Part shown: positions 21,996-33,089 of the stretch, one piece after another
Position numbering within the stretch: position 1 is the stretch's first letter
Layout: the number at the start of each line of letters is the position of its first letter
NCBI GenBank assembly: GCA_015345905.1
Contig: JADDTR010000020.1
Span: 124,001 to 188,000 of the forward strand
Source: Aotearoamyces nothofagi
Lineage: Eukaryota > Ascomycota > Leotiomycetes > Leotiales > Tympanidaceae
Direction of reading: 5' to 3'
Length of the DNA: 64,000 nucleotides
Notes under the pieces: generated by a model
What the model was told of the DNA's origin: nothing
Databases searched by the model: none
The model's input: the letters and a program-made list of their open reading frames with translations, nothing else
Translations under genes and position numbers: made by a program

Positions 21996-23542
21996 TTAAT
22001 ACTCTTTATCCCACTTCTTTGGGTGCTTGATCACCGTGTTTGGTGGATGTTCTTCCTTTCCGAAGCGGCACCCAAACTGGGCGCAGATACCATTGATGGT
22101 ACTTGGGCAATGGTGCCCATAAATACAATACTCAAGTTCGCAATCCTGCCCGTTCAGGCATGGATTCAAGCGAGTGAGATAAGCTATGGCTTTGAGATCT
22201 TCCTCTGTAGCCTTATAGTGATGTTCGAAGCAGCACTCATCGCCTTTGGCGCAGGGGCCGCGCAGATAATGGTTGTTGCAGAGCTTGTTGTTCGATGTAC
22301 GTCGTTTGATTTTATCTAACGTAGTAGGAGAGACAGCGATGGGCTCATCAAGGCCACGTGGACCGGGGTTCCAGAGAACCTTGGGACGAGGTGTGACGTT
22401 CCCATTTTTAACATCCAACTGAACCTGCACAGCTGGTGGAGTTGAAACGGAGGTAACCCCAGCATATGTCGATGGAGGAGTTGGGCTCGTATTTAGCAAT
22501 CTGTCAACAAGCTTGCCACTGCGAAATATATCGCTAAAGTTTATGACACGGACTCCAGTAGCAGCGAGCTCTGGAACAATTGGGGTCCCTTCGACGATAT
22601 GAACGCGGCGGGTGATTGATTCATCGCGGAGAACTTCGTCGAGGAAAGGTGCATAGCCAGCATCGTGGGAAACGCCCAACAATATTTGCTTGCAATTATG
22701 GTTTCTCAAATTCCACCTAGTAGCTTCTATAGAGAAGTATTAGTATTAAGTCCTGGACGGTTAGAGATACCAGTTGTTCCACGAACCTTTAATCTTTGAA
22801 TCTGCCCTTTCTTTTCCATGGCCAACATCAATGAAATCGAATGAAGCCTTTCCTTGTGTGAAACCTGTTGTAAAATCTCGCAAATCATCTGTATTTTCGA
22901 GGGAGCCATCGCGCTTCATAGCCTTCCCAAGTCCGGAAACATTAGCACAGACTTTGGCGATAACCTCGATGTCATCTGATATATCACTGCACTGTTCGAG
23001 AACCGCATTTCGGAGGGCGTTGGCTGCCTTTTTGCCTCCTTCGATGCGCTGGCGTATAAGGTCTTCGTGGAACTGAAGAAGAGAGACGTTAGCTGACGAC
23101 ACTACAGAATGGGCCCGATAGAACTTACAATCATGCCATCCCCATCAATGAGGACCATAATATACGGATTCCGGTTCTTGGCAGCGTCAGTAGGTTTTTA
23201 AAAGCCAATAGGTAAAAAGTAAGGCTGACCTTCAGGTTCTCGTTATCCATATTATATTGACCCAGACGCTGAGTCGTAATGCTCAATTGTTGTTGCATTT
23301 CTCTGCGAGACCGCTTCGCATCCTCTAAGTCTAGCTGGGCATCCTCGAGCTCTTTCGAAAGTCGTTGGTTCTCTTCGCTAAGAGAAGTTTCGACAGCATG
23401 GCAATATGTCAATAGATCCTAGAAATGTTACCAGCTGTCCCCACAAAAGCAGCCATAGCTACCCTACCTTAATAAGCCCTTCGTTGGTGTCCCGCTGCAG
23501 CTGCAGAGCCTGAAAGCGCTGGACAAACTCCATGAGGGCCAT
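21996..23542 (-). CDS. CCCH zinc-finger protein with DUF7923-like domain
   Basis: Five exons on the minus strand: 23542-23468, 23418-23230, 23176-23129, 23072-22787 and 22726-21996, giving 442 residues; introns are 49-60 nt. The start MALMEFVQRFQALQLQRD leads into a coiled coil (about residues 30-85; EENQRLSKELEDAQLDLEDA). A globular domain follows, with NPYIMVLIDGDGMIFHEDL and FDFIDVGHGKERADSKIK, resembling a NYN/PIN-like fold and matching fungal proteins annotated DUF7923. The C-terminus has a CCCH finger (C-x8-C-x5-C-x3-H in CNNHYLRGPCAKGDECCFEH) and further Cys/His clusters. RNA binding or nucleolytic turnover is the likely role, but no catalytic assignment is possible here. The domain and finger order matches the fungal family. 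Confidence 0.85.
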
Positions 23543-23683
23543 TGCACGACGTCGCGTGTCAATGGCAAATTTTCGATGACAGCGCAATGCTAAGGGATAT
23601 CGAAGACCCCAGTAAATAGAGAGCCGGTAGGTGGAGCGATCGATCCGCTGTGGAGTATTATTACAAAGGCTGGATTTGGCGGG

Positions 23684-23941
23684 TTATGTAGAGCTTCGAG
23701 GGTCTTTGAAGCTGGGGCGTCGGAAATTCACAGGTCGTTTGTTTCGGTTGGCAGCCGCTCCGCTCACAGTAATTGTTGCCTGAGAGCTGAATGCGAGCTT
23801 AGCTGTTCAGCCAGCGTGTGTATGAAGAGCCGTGGAACCATACATAGCCTTGGAAAACGCCAGGGCAGATTGCAGGCTTTCCGGACGTCTCTTTGCGCTC
23901 CTTATTGCGGCCGGGAGTACAGGGATCTCTACTTTTGCCAT
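23684..23941 (-). CDS. Possible small 66-residue ORF upstream of the CCCH gene
   Basis: Exon 23941-23844 and exon 23786-23684, joined across a 57-nt GTATGG..CAG intron, would encode 66 residues starting MAKVEIPVLPAAIRSAKRR and ending FKDPRSST. It is basic, with no membrane segment. It lies on the same strand, 141 nt upstream of the CCCH protein start, so it could be a tiny separate gene or an upstream ORF in the same transcript. I do not recognise it. Support is the clean splice signals and coding-like composition only. Confidence 0.3.
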
Positions 23942-24496
23942 GAAATGTTTAAATGGAGAAATTATTTAGTGTTAAATAGCTCCGGCTGGTGAACGAGCTT
24001 GGCCGAATCGGTATGATCAACACCATAGCTCTGCATCGCGATTTCCGGGGGTGGGTCTGCTGAGATATCTCCCCAACAAGAGCTTATTTGGCTGAAATAC
24101 AGCAATCCTGTGTTTTAAGTGATGCTCACTGCCTGTCGTCTGTCAATCATCATCACCAAGCCTCCATTGACCAAACAATTCGCGCTCAACGAATACTCGC
24201 TGCGAGGGCTCGGCTCGGCATAATGGCTACCTACATCCGTCTCGGGTCCAGATGCTAATTTGTCTGCCCTACGTTATAGGACGTGCGTACGGCATTGGCA
24301 TAAGTCCCTGATCACCTCTAGGACTGAGCTCTCCTCTGGCCATCCAGGCTCAACTAGTGAAGTCTTCACATCTACATCTAGCGATGTCACACCTCTCAAC
24401 GGAACCAATAGATCGCAATAATCGGTAAATATGCCTAGTCGAGTCTATCGCTAGTGATAATGGTATATTGTAAGCTATATAGAAGTATTAGGGTAA
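23942..24496. other. Intergenic region
   Basis: About 550 nt between the small ORF/CCCH promoter and the 3' end of the Zn2Cys6 gene. Nothing recognised. Confidence 0.55.
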
Positions 24497-26857
24497 TTAA
24501 GAGTTAAATTGGTTCATCAAGTTCCAAAAGCTATCTTCGCTAAATTCGCCCTCAAATTGCAAAGGTGCCATATCTCCAAAGAAGGCTTGCGTAGCGGCTG
24601 TATTTGAGACGGGGACATTAGACATTCCCACAAGGTCGTTAAAGACGAGATCATGCATCGGTTGTAGCGGTGCCATCTCATTGAAGTCAAAGTCATCGGG
24701 CATGTGATTCCAGTCGGTATTTTCCGTCACTTCCGCCCCCACTCCGGGGAAGCTTGAAGTGCTGTTGAGACCGGCACTGCCTCCAGTGGTTGATACTCCA
24801 GCACTGTATGGAAGAGCAGCTCCAATTGTGCTGAACAGGTCCTTGTTGGCTGAAGTAACAGGGGTATAGGAATCTTGCGACTCAACAGACTGATCAAGGG
24901 ATGCTGCGTCTGAAGCCTTATTATGCGGCAATTTCATATCAATAGGTGTGGAATCAGTGTTTCTGCTTGGGGATGTTCTTATAGAGTTCCTACTTAGTAC
25001 TTTTGTGAGTCGGGGGTATATAGCCTGAAGTACACCTAGTGCTGCTTTGGCGGTTCGGTTCCGCGCTGACATCTTCTCAAATCGTTCTCTGGCCCAGTTG
25101 AAATGCTGAAGAACATCATCGAGGTATTCTGGATTCTCAATAGGATGTATAACGTATATGGCTGCTACCAATACAATAGCATCGAAAGTGGAAAATACGA
25201 GGCTATATATCTTATAGTGTTGAGTTTGCATTAGACTAAATAGCCATCGCTGAGATTGTAAGATGTTCAAGCCTGCCTTCAGCGCCTCTGTCCGACTTTT
25301 AGCTATGGTGAAAGCATATGGTCGATGTAAAGTCATGATGGAAAATGAAGCCGCGGTGTCAATCCCTATACGAAGAGCCGGAAGCCAATAGTAGTCGGGA
25401 TGAGAATCGAAGGAGGTGTCTGGATTACAGGCTCGTAAGAATGGAGGAAGAGACTCGATTCGTTGAAGAATATCTTGATGAATCTGTTCCACCTTTGTGT
25501 AGTCCTTGGGATGTGCGCCCTCCTTTTCAAGAGCCAAGATATCTCGGAGAGGGCTGGCTACGTAGAAGTTCCATATCATAGCGGTCAACTGAGTAGGAGG
25601 ATCAGTCTCAGATCGTGGGAAAGGGGCAGTCAGTCTGTGGTTATGCGTTATACGTGTATCCACGGGAAATGGAACTTTGCCGCTAAAGGTATCAATCGAT
25701 GTAGGTCTGCCCAATACTACGGACATATGAGCGTCCCACATTTGAAGATTGGCCCACATTCTTCTTCGGAATTCTAACTGCCACATAGCCTCAATTGAAT
25801 TTTCCGAGTTGATTGGTATATGATCAACCCGATCTTTGTGTATACCAATCTCCTGGGCATCTCTTATAGTCTGTCCAAGTGAATGCCAACTTTCGACTAC
25901 TCGACCGCTATTCTTTAGAAACGAAGTCCTCAGAAAGCTAGCTTGTACGGCAACAAACGTAATATCACGCTTTCCCAATAAATTAAGGATGACAGTGCCA
26001 TTTTCACTATAGTCGCTGGCTAGATCATCTAATGTCATATCTGCAGCGTACTTCAGGGTATCAAGGCTGGCATGGTAGTCGGGTGGCTGGAATTGGAGCG
26101 CAAGTGCGAGCACTTGAAAGAGGAGTGCAGGAAAGAAACGAGCCTGCGCAGGAAGTTCCTGAGGCCCTCGACTTAGGACCGAAAATGAGATGTTGGACCA
26201 ATCTTGCAATTGGTCCATGAAGATCTCTTTCTCAATGGAGTTGTACACGTAGTTGACATCAACAAAAAATGTTGAAAGGAGCCGGTCAATGTGGATTCTA
26301 GATGGTAGTTGTCGGACCAGACTCTTATATTTTTCGGGCGAACCACCATCAGGTCGCCCTGTATGGGCGCCGTTGTAGACTATATGCTCTTCCGGCTCCT
26401 CATTCCGAATCTTGTTGAATATTCCGAGTGAGTTGTGGCCGGTTGATGTAGCGTACCCTAGGTCACTCAACTGCGATATTGAATCCAACTCTCGATTGGT
26501 CTGCCCAACGCCCATTGCAGTAGATTGGACAGGACTATGGCTGCCATTATCGGAAGACCCATTGCTTGAACGCTCTCGGTTCGTAGTAGTAGATTCGCTC
26601 TCATAGTGGCATGCTGATTGCTTGTTTCGAGCCGTGCAATTGGAACAGGGGAAAGCGCGATCACACTGGATTCAGTCAGATCCTAATAGTATGCTAGTAA
26701 GTAATGGGAGCCTTCCGACCTTTTGCTTACGGCGATGGCACTCGGTGCATGATATAACAATGCGCTTTCGCTTTCTAGTTGGCCTCGAGCCAACTCCTGA
26801 AGGTACAGCTTCTCCAGCGTTGTCATTCGCAGGTATGTACGGTACTGACTCCGCCAT
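24497..26857 (-). CDS. Zn2Cys6 fungal transcription factor (768 residues)
   Basis: Exons 26857-26720 and 26665-24497 (54-nt intron, GTCGGA..CCAG) give 768 residues. The intron splits the zinc cluster, as is common in this family: CTECHRRKQK joins CDRAFPCSNC to give C37-x2-C40-x6-C47-x5-C53-x2-C56-x8-C65. A basic RPTRKRKR precedes it and may act as nuclear localisation signal. The fungal-specific transcription factor domain covers about residues 190-500 (RLLSTFFVDVNYVYNSIEK, LEFRRRMWANLQMWDAHMS). The C-terminal 150 residues are acidic and Ser-rich with hydrophobic patches (FEGEFSEDSFWNLMNQF), typical of an activation domain. It is divergently transcribed from the hybrid histidine kinase across about 1 kb, so shared control is possible. 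Targets are unknown. Confidence 0.9.
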
Positions 26858-27910
26858 GATTATGTTGTACTCTCGACTTGTTTCTGGTAAATGGCAAGCC
26901 AAATACTTGGGGGCTTGCACGACGTAGTGAGCTCCAGTATGGGTCACTTACCCCTTCTCAACCGCACTCATGAGAGACTGAGGTGGGCGTTTAGAGAGTA
27001 TCAACCTTGCATAGGGGAGGATATCGTCATCTCAAGATTGATATCGCTCGGGTGCTTATACGTAATGCCAGGACGTCGACCCCTCGGATGATTACAGTCG
27101 GAGATTTGCATGTTATATACGTATGCGGAGCCCTACATATCGATAAGAGACGATTTTGTCGCTGCCATGATCCGTCCACGCCGTGGCACACATGGCTGCT
27201 TATGCTGTTGTGGCTACCACAGGAGGATTATGTAAGGGAATAATATTTGGAACACGTGTTTGTACTCGGTACATTTACAGTGACAACAATCGGAATTATA
27301 TAACAGACCTGAGACGGCAGTACTCGGGACTTCTCGCGTGCCATGAAATACGACCACAATGCACATCACACTTGTTCATCTCCCACGACGGCCCTCAAAG
27401 GACGGCTCTACGTAGATCTTCATCTCGAAATTAGAACGGGAGGTTACATGCTAGCAGTTGCTGGCCCTTTACTGTATCTCGCGGTGTACCTGACCTGTAT
27501 GACCCTCTTTCTGGGCTTTAAGGTGCCATGTCTCCTCCGAAAGACAATTGTTGGCCTTTGTTTAATTTTTATTCTTTCGGGATATTCTTCGTTAACCTTT
27601 TTTATATGCTATTCCTTTCTGCAAAGGTTGGTGATTGATAATGTAATTAATTATTCAGCCGGAGCCCCACAAGACATAATAATCAATCCTCTGATTAGAT
27701 CAGGCCGAGGATACGCTAAGCAATACTATGACGTCGGCGAGCCTCGTCAACAAGACGCCTCGAGATTTGAATATGCTCGTCCATGCCAGTATCGGAATTC
27801 AATGAGATTGACATAGTAGCACACAACCAAACGTCTACATCTCAATTGAGAGTAAGTCAGGTCGTCTATCTGGCTCCTTGGCTCGGGGTTTCCGAGCGCC
27901 AGGAGGAGCC
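26858..27910. other. Bidirectional promoter region between regulator and kinase
   Basis: About 1.05 kb between divergent start codons. A T-rich stretch at 27470-27640 yields a hydrophobic ORF (27343-27816) that I regard as non-coding. No array or clear TATA box was identified. Confidence 0.55.
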
Positions 27911-30900
27911 ATGCCGGTCCGATCAACACTCGCCATGTCACATGTAGCTGGCATTTCTGATGCCACTCGAGCGAGAGAACTATATAAGTAAGTCGCTCTA
28001 TCAAAGACCGGAGCTTAAAGCAAGCTCTAACCTGGCGCGCAGATATTACCAGCCAAGCAGTCCGAGGTCTGCCGATATAGCTACCGTCCTCCCCCCACCG
28101 AAAGAAAACTACGAATCCTTGAACGAGCTCAAGATAAGATCGAATGTCTCTTCCTCGAAAATATCGTCACCAGACACCGCATTAACAGCCTTCTCACAAC
28201 TGGTAGCATGGCGAACTGGTGCGCAGCGAGCAATGATAAGGTAGTAATTCTGAAAGTGGTCTAGTTGTGATGTTGTTGACATGGCAATATAGCGTGATCG
28301 ATGGTGCTACACAATATTTTATAGCAGAAAGCACGAAGACTATAGATCTGGTTGATAACACGAGATATAATCCTGGAGACGAATTGTGGATGGGTTGTAG
28401 TGAAGTAACAAAGGCGGGAAGGCTATGTGAATGGTGAGCATGTCAAAGTCCTTTTTGGTGCTTCACATTGACTATTATACAGGACCATTGAACTGCCCCC
28501 CGCGCAGGCCGGTGAATATCCCGCCTTCGTTGTGTCAGATCTTAGCAAGGACGAACGATTTAATCAATTACCATTCGTCAACGGCCCACCTTTCCTGAAA
28601 TTTTACGCGGGAACTCCTCTTATTACAAAACGAGGTATTCCTATTGGAAGTCTATTTATTGTAGACAGCAGTCCAAGGGTTGGATTGACAAAAGATGAAA
28701 TGCACTTTATGGGAACTATGGCAAGCACAATTATGAGACATCTGGAGATGGTTCGTGAAGTTGAGGAACATCGACGTGGGATGAAAATGAGCCGTGGTCT
28801 AGCTTCATTTGTCGAAGGACGGGCGGAGCTTATTGAGGCAGAGGTTGAGGCCGAAGACGAAGGTACTACAATTGCTGGGCAATTTGAAAATGAAAACATG
28901 ATACCTACGGGCACTTCGGTCCGCCCTTCTAGAGCTAGTTCTGTGGCAAGTAGCATTGGCCGCAAGGAAAGGGAGTATTCAACAGCAATGCTAAAAACAG
29001 AGGAAGCTCTAATGTCTTCATCTGGCGATGCTGCAACGAATGCGCCCACAGATCGCCAAGACATGCCATCACAGTCGCAACCGACTTCATATGATGGAAC
29101 AAGCATGACGGTATCATCGCCGCCGTTTGAGGTATCTGAGAAATCTGCAACATCTCCGGGAGACAACGAGGATTCGGAGGCATCTGCGATGAAACAGTTG
29201 TTTTCACGTGCAGCAAACCTGATTAGAGAGGCCTTTGAAGTCGATGGAGGATCTGTATTTTACGATGCGCAGAAAGGCTTTGGCAGCGAATACGCCCAAG
29301 AGAATAGTTCGGACAATACTGTCATTCCAGATGAGCATCTAGACGTAGACGAGCTGCGATCCTCTAGCGATACTGTTCCCAATGCCTCGACAGACTTTGT
29401 ATCAACGGCACCTCATGCTCATTTCAGAAGTCTACCAAACTCACGCAGCGGAACATTTTCACGTTCGTCTATCGCATCGGAGAAGACTGTCGAGATCTTG
29501 GGGTTCTCCACTCCAAGTGCTTCTTCTATACATGGAGATGCGTACCCTGGAGCTCAGTTCTTCGGCCAATTTGATGAGGAGTCGCTTCATGCATTACTCA
29601 GGAAATATCCAAGAGGAAAGCTTTGGACTTTAGACCAGGATGGCTTCGTATCATCTTCAGACGAAGATAAAAAGATTATCCGGTCCTCAAGCGGGAATCG
29701 TGAGCAAAACAGTCAACAACGGCAAAGAAAGAGAGCCAGGGCCACCGCAGAGGCAAGACTTCTTCTCAAATATTTTCCAGGTGTACGTCAATTACTCTTC
29801 GTTCCTTTATGGGATGCATCACGTTCTCGATGGTTGACTGCAAATTTCACGTGGACAAACGAACCTACACGAATCTTATCTAAGCAAAGCGAGTTAAATT
29901 TCTTGACTGCTTTTGGAAACTCGGTTATGGCAGAATGTTCCAGATATTCAACAGAGATCGCAGATCAGAAGAAAGGCGACTTCATAGGGAGTATCTCACA
30001 TGAATTACGATCGCCGCTACATGGTATTTTAGCCAGTGCAGAGTTTCTTGGAGACGAAGTCGTCGGAGGTTTTGCCAAAGGATTAGTCGAGACTATTGAT
30101 AGTTGTGGACGAACGCTCTTGGATACCATTGTAAGTTTGATCATTTTTATTGATATAATGGTTGTTATCTACCGCCTTGATATGCGTGCGTGGCTTCAAG
30201 TCACAAAGTCTCTGTACTAACATCCCTCAGAATCATATTTTAGACTTCTCCAAGATAAACCACTTTGAGAAGAACTGGCGACGGTCAAGGCGTGGTGGGC
30301 CCGCGATTTCGCGTTCTGCGAACCGTGGTGCTAATGCGCTTGCACTGCGTCAAGGTGATCTCCCCATGATAAACCTCTTCGCCGAAGTCGACATCTCGAT
30401 TGTATGCGAAGAAGTCGTTGAAGGGGTCTTCGCTGGACATGTCTTCCAGAATACTACGGCTCCAAGTTTTGACATGGTTCCAGATTCTAGAGGGAAAATG
30501 TCAGATCCCAAGAAGTACATATCGACTTCAGATCCAATGATGGGCATTGAGCACCAATTCCATCATCCGGAGGTCGCTGTTATTCTTGATATTGATATGC
30601 AGAATTACCACTTCACTACTCAGCCTGGGGCATTCCGAAGAGTGGTAATGAATTTACTTGGCAATGCTCTAAAGTATACCTCGAGTGGCTATGTCAGAAT
30701 AAAACTCGATGCGAAGGAAATGGGAGACTTTCACCCTACTGGTACGGCCGATACAATCCCTCGATCTTGTGTCACTTTGACTATAACAGATACTGGTAAA
30801 GGAATCTCCAGTGAGTTTATTAGGTCAAAGCTTTTTACACCTTTTGCGCAAGAAAATTCTCTGTCGAGCGGTACCGGACTTGGTCTATCTATTGTCCGTA

Positions 30901-32423
30901 GTATTGTTGCATTACTTGAAGGAGAGATCCAGATAAAGAGTGAGCTTGGTCGTGGCACAGGTCCGTTTTTCCACCTTAACGTTTTGCAAACCTAGCCCCC
31001 TCTTTTGACAATGTGAGATTGCCAAGAAGCCTGCTAACAACCAGAATTAGAGGTCACTGTTATTCTTCCATTGCTTAAAGAATTTCCGAAGGATAGTTCA
31101 GGTGGCACGCCAAAGTCTATATCGTCAATACAAAATGAGGCAGATGAAGTGATAGATAAGTTACGGAGTCGGTTCATTGGTAGGACTGTAGCTTTACACG
31201 GATTTGACTCTAATTCCGATGACCCTATCGTTCTTCAGAATGAACAACTTCTGAAAGCATCAATATCCAACTTTTTGTCGAATTGGTACGGCTTCAGAAT
31301 AGTCCTGACTGGACAAAAGTCTGACATTATTGTCGCCAATGAGCCCAGTCCAGCTTCAGTACTAAGTCTCGCACGCCCGATGCCTGGCTATAAAAGAGGA
31401 CCGGCAGTGCTCGCTCTTTGCTCACATTCTACACGATTTGATCGTGCACACTCTACTCCTAGTCCAAATTCTAATGTCGGGTATATAGCCAAGCCAATTG
31501 GACCTCTGAAGCTAGCTCGAGCACTAGGCCAAATATTGGATGGTATTCCTATTTCAACACCAGGCTTAGTCCAAAATTCTTCTGGGACTGGAGGATCAAC
31601 AGCACCGACAAGCGACCTGACAAACATGTTTGAGGACATGTCAATGTCACCACACGGGGGGGAGGTTCTTGATAATAGTCGCATGGCTGCAGACAGTGAT
31701 AATGCCAGAAAAGCAATCGAATCTCCGACACCTAACGCAAATTTTGAGACCCAAGAGTTTCCTTTCCCAGCTGATGTTGGTGGGCCTAGTATTTCACAAC
31801 AAACAAGCATTTCTACAAAAGAAAAAATCACTGCTATGAGCCCTGAGAGTTCTATGTCAAAGCACGTTACAATAGCTTTGACGGAGCTTGATAAACCCCC
31901 CCTGGCTCAACTAAATCAAGGCGATTCAGTCAGCCCCCCACGCCTCGTGCTCCCCGACCCCCGCCTTCTTCTCGTCGACGACAACAAAATCAATCTTCGT
32001 CTCCTCCGCACGTACATGCGAAAACGACGATATGATTGCATCGACGAGGCCGAAAATGGGCGCGAAGCCGTGAACGCTGTCAAAAATCGTCCGGAAGGGT
32101 ACGATATCATCTTCATGGACATCTCTATGCCGGTCCTCGACGGCTTTGGCGCCACTCGCGAGATCCGTCAGCTGGAACGCCAGCGACGTGAACTGGCAGT
32201 CAAAGACGGCTACACACCTCCGACTCCGGCATTGGTGATCGCTCTCACCGGACTGGCGAGTAGTCGGGATCAGAGCGAGGCGTTTACCAGCGGAGTGGAC
32301 CTGTTCTTGACGAAACCCGTTGCGTTTAAGGAGGTCGGCAAGATGTTGGATAACTGGGAGGCGAACAGGGAGCGGGAGCAATTCGACGGCGAAGCTGAGG
32401 CCGTAGCCGAGCCGAAGGTATGA
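27911..32423 (+). CDS. Soluble GAF-containing hybrid histidine kinase
   Basis: Six exons: 27911-27987, 28043-28240, 28293-28433, 28483-30130, 30231-30960 and 31051-32423, giving 1388 residues; an in-frame second ATG at 27935 would shorten it by 8. The N-terminus DATRARELYKYYQPSS is typical of one class of fungal hybrid kinases. A GAF-like domain is at about residues 60-240 (FVVSDLSKDERFNQLPF, GTPLITKRGIPIGSLFIVD). The dimerisation/phosphoacceptor box is FIGSISHELRSPLHG, with His about 645. The ATPase domain has the N box (MNLLGNALKYT), G1 (ITDTGKGIS) and G2 (GTGLGLSIV). The C-terminal receiver has LLLVDDNKINLRLL, phospho-Asp about 1288 (IIFMDISMPVLDGFG) and Lys in FLTKPV. There is no membrane segment, so it should sense a cytoplasmic signal and feed a His-Asp phosphorelay via an HPt protein. 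All key residues are present. Confidence 0.93.
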
Positions 32424-33089
32424 GATGGAGTCGAGTCGTGACTATATATGATTGGATGACAATTCGAATGACGATGTTGTGACGATGATTGGGCATGAAC
32501 TCTTTCTTAGTATGAGCTGGAAGGGAAGACGTAAAATAGAATATGGCATATTAATGGCGTAGTGGCGCTTCGTGCATCTGTTTAACATTATTATGAATAA
32601 CGTAATATAGCATTAGCAATAGTGGCTAGCTAGTTGGGCTGGATAGGCTGGGTTGGCTGGATGCCATGGGCCGCGGCGTACGGGATGGGAATCACGGGAT
32701 AGCTTTGAGGTCGTATGATACAATACACCTATTTGATACCTTGTATAGAGAGATATCCTCTAGAACGAACGAACTTGGATTTCAGGGTCGTTCAATTTTA
32801 AGCTTTGACATTTATTTGTTCATTCAATGATTCATTCACTAGAGTAGAGCTCCATGGAGTCACGTGGAGTTTGTTACGGCCTGACTCATTCCAATTGAGG
32901 GCGAAAGAAGAGAAGAGAGGGGAGAAGACATCCATAATCGACCTCTTGTGAGGTATCTAATTTAAGCAATTTATCAAAGGAAAATATGATCCGTATTAGC
33001 CCAGCCAGTCAACAATTTCCGTCATTAGCTATCCTCACCGGACGTTACATTACGCGATATTTCACGCACATCTACCGAGCACATGGCGT
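32424..33089. other. Convergent intergenic region
   Basis: About 670 nt holding the 3' ends of the histidine kinase and GH31 genes. Nothing else recognised. Confidence 0.6.

Noticed and set aside
27343-27816. 157-codon hydrophobic ORF upstream of the histidine kinase
   Set aside because: Hydrophobicity follows from T-rich DNA. There is no domain, no codon bias, and it overlaps the expected bidirectional promoter.
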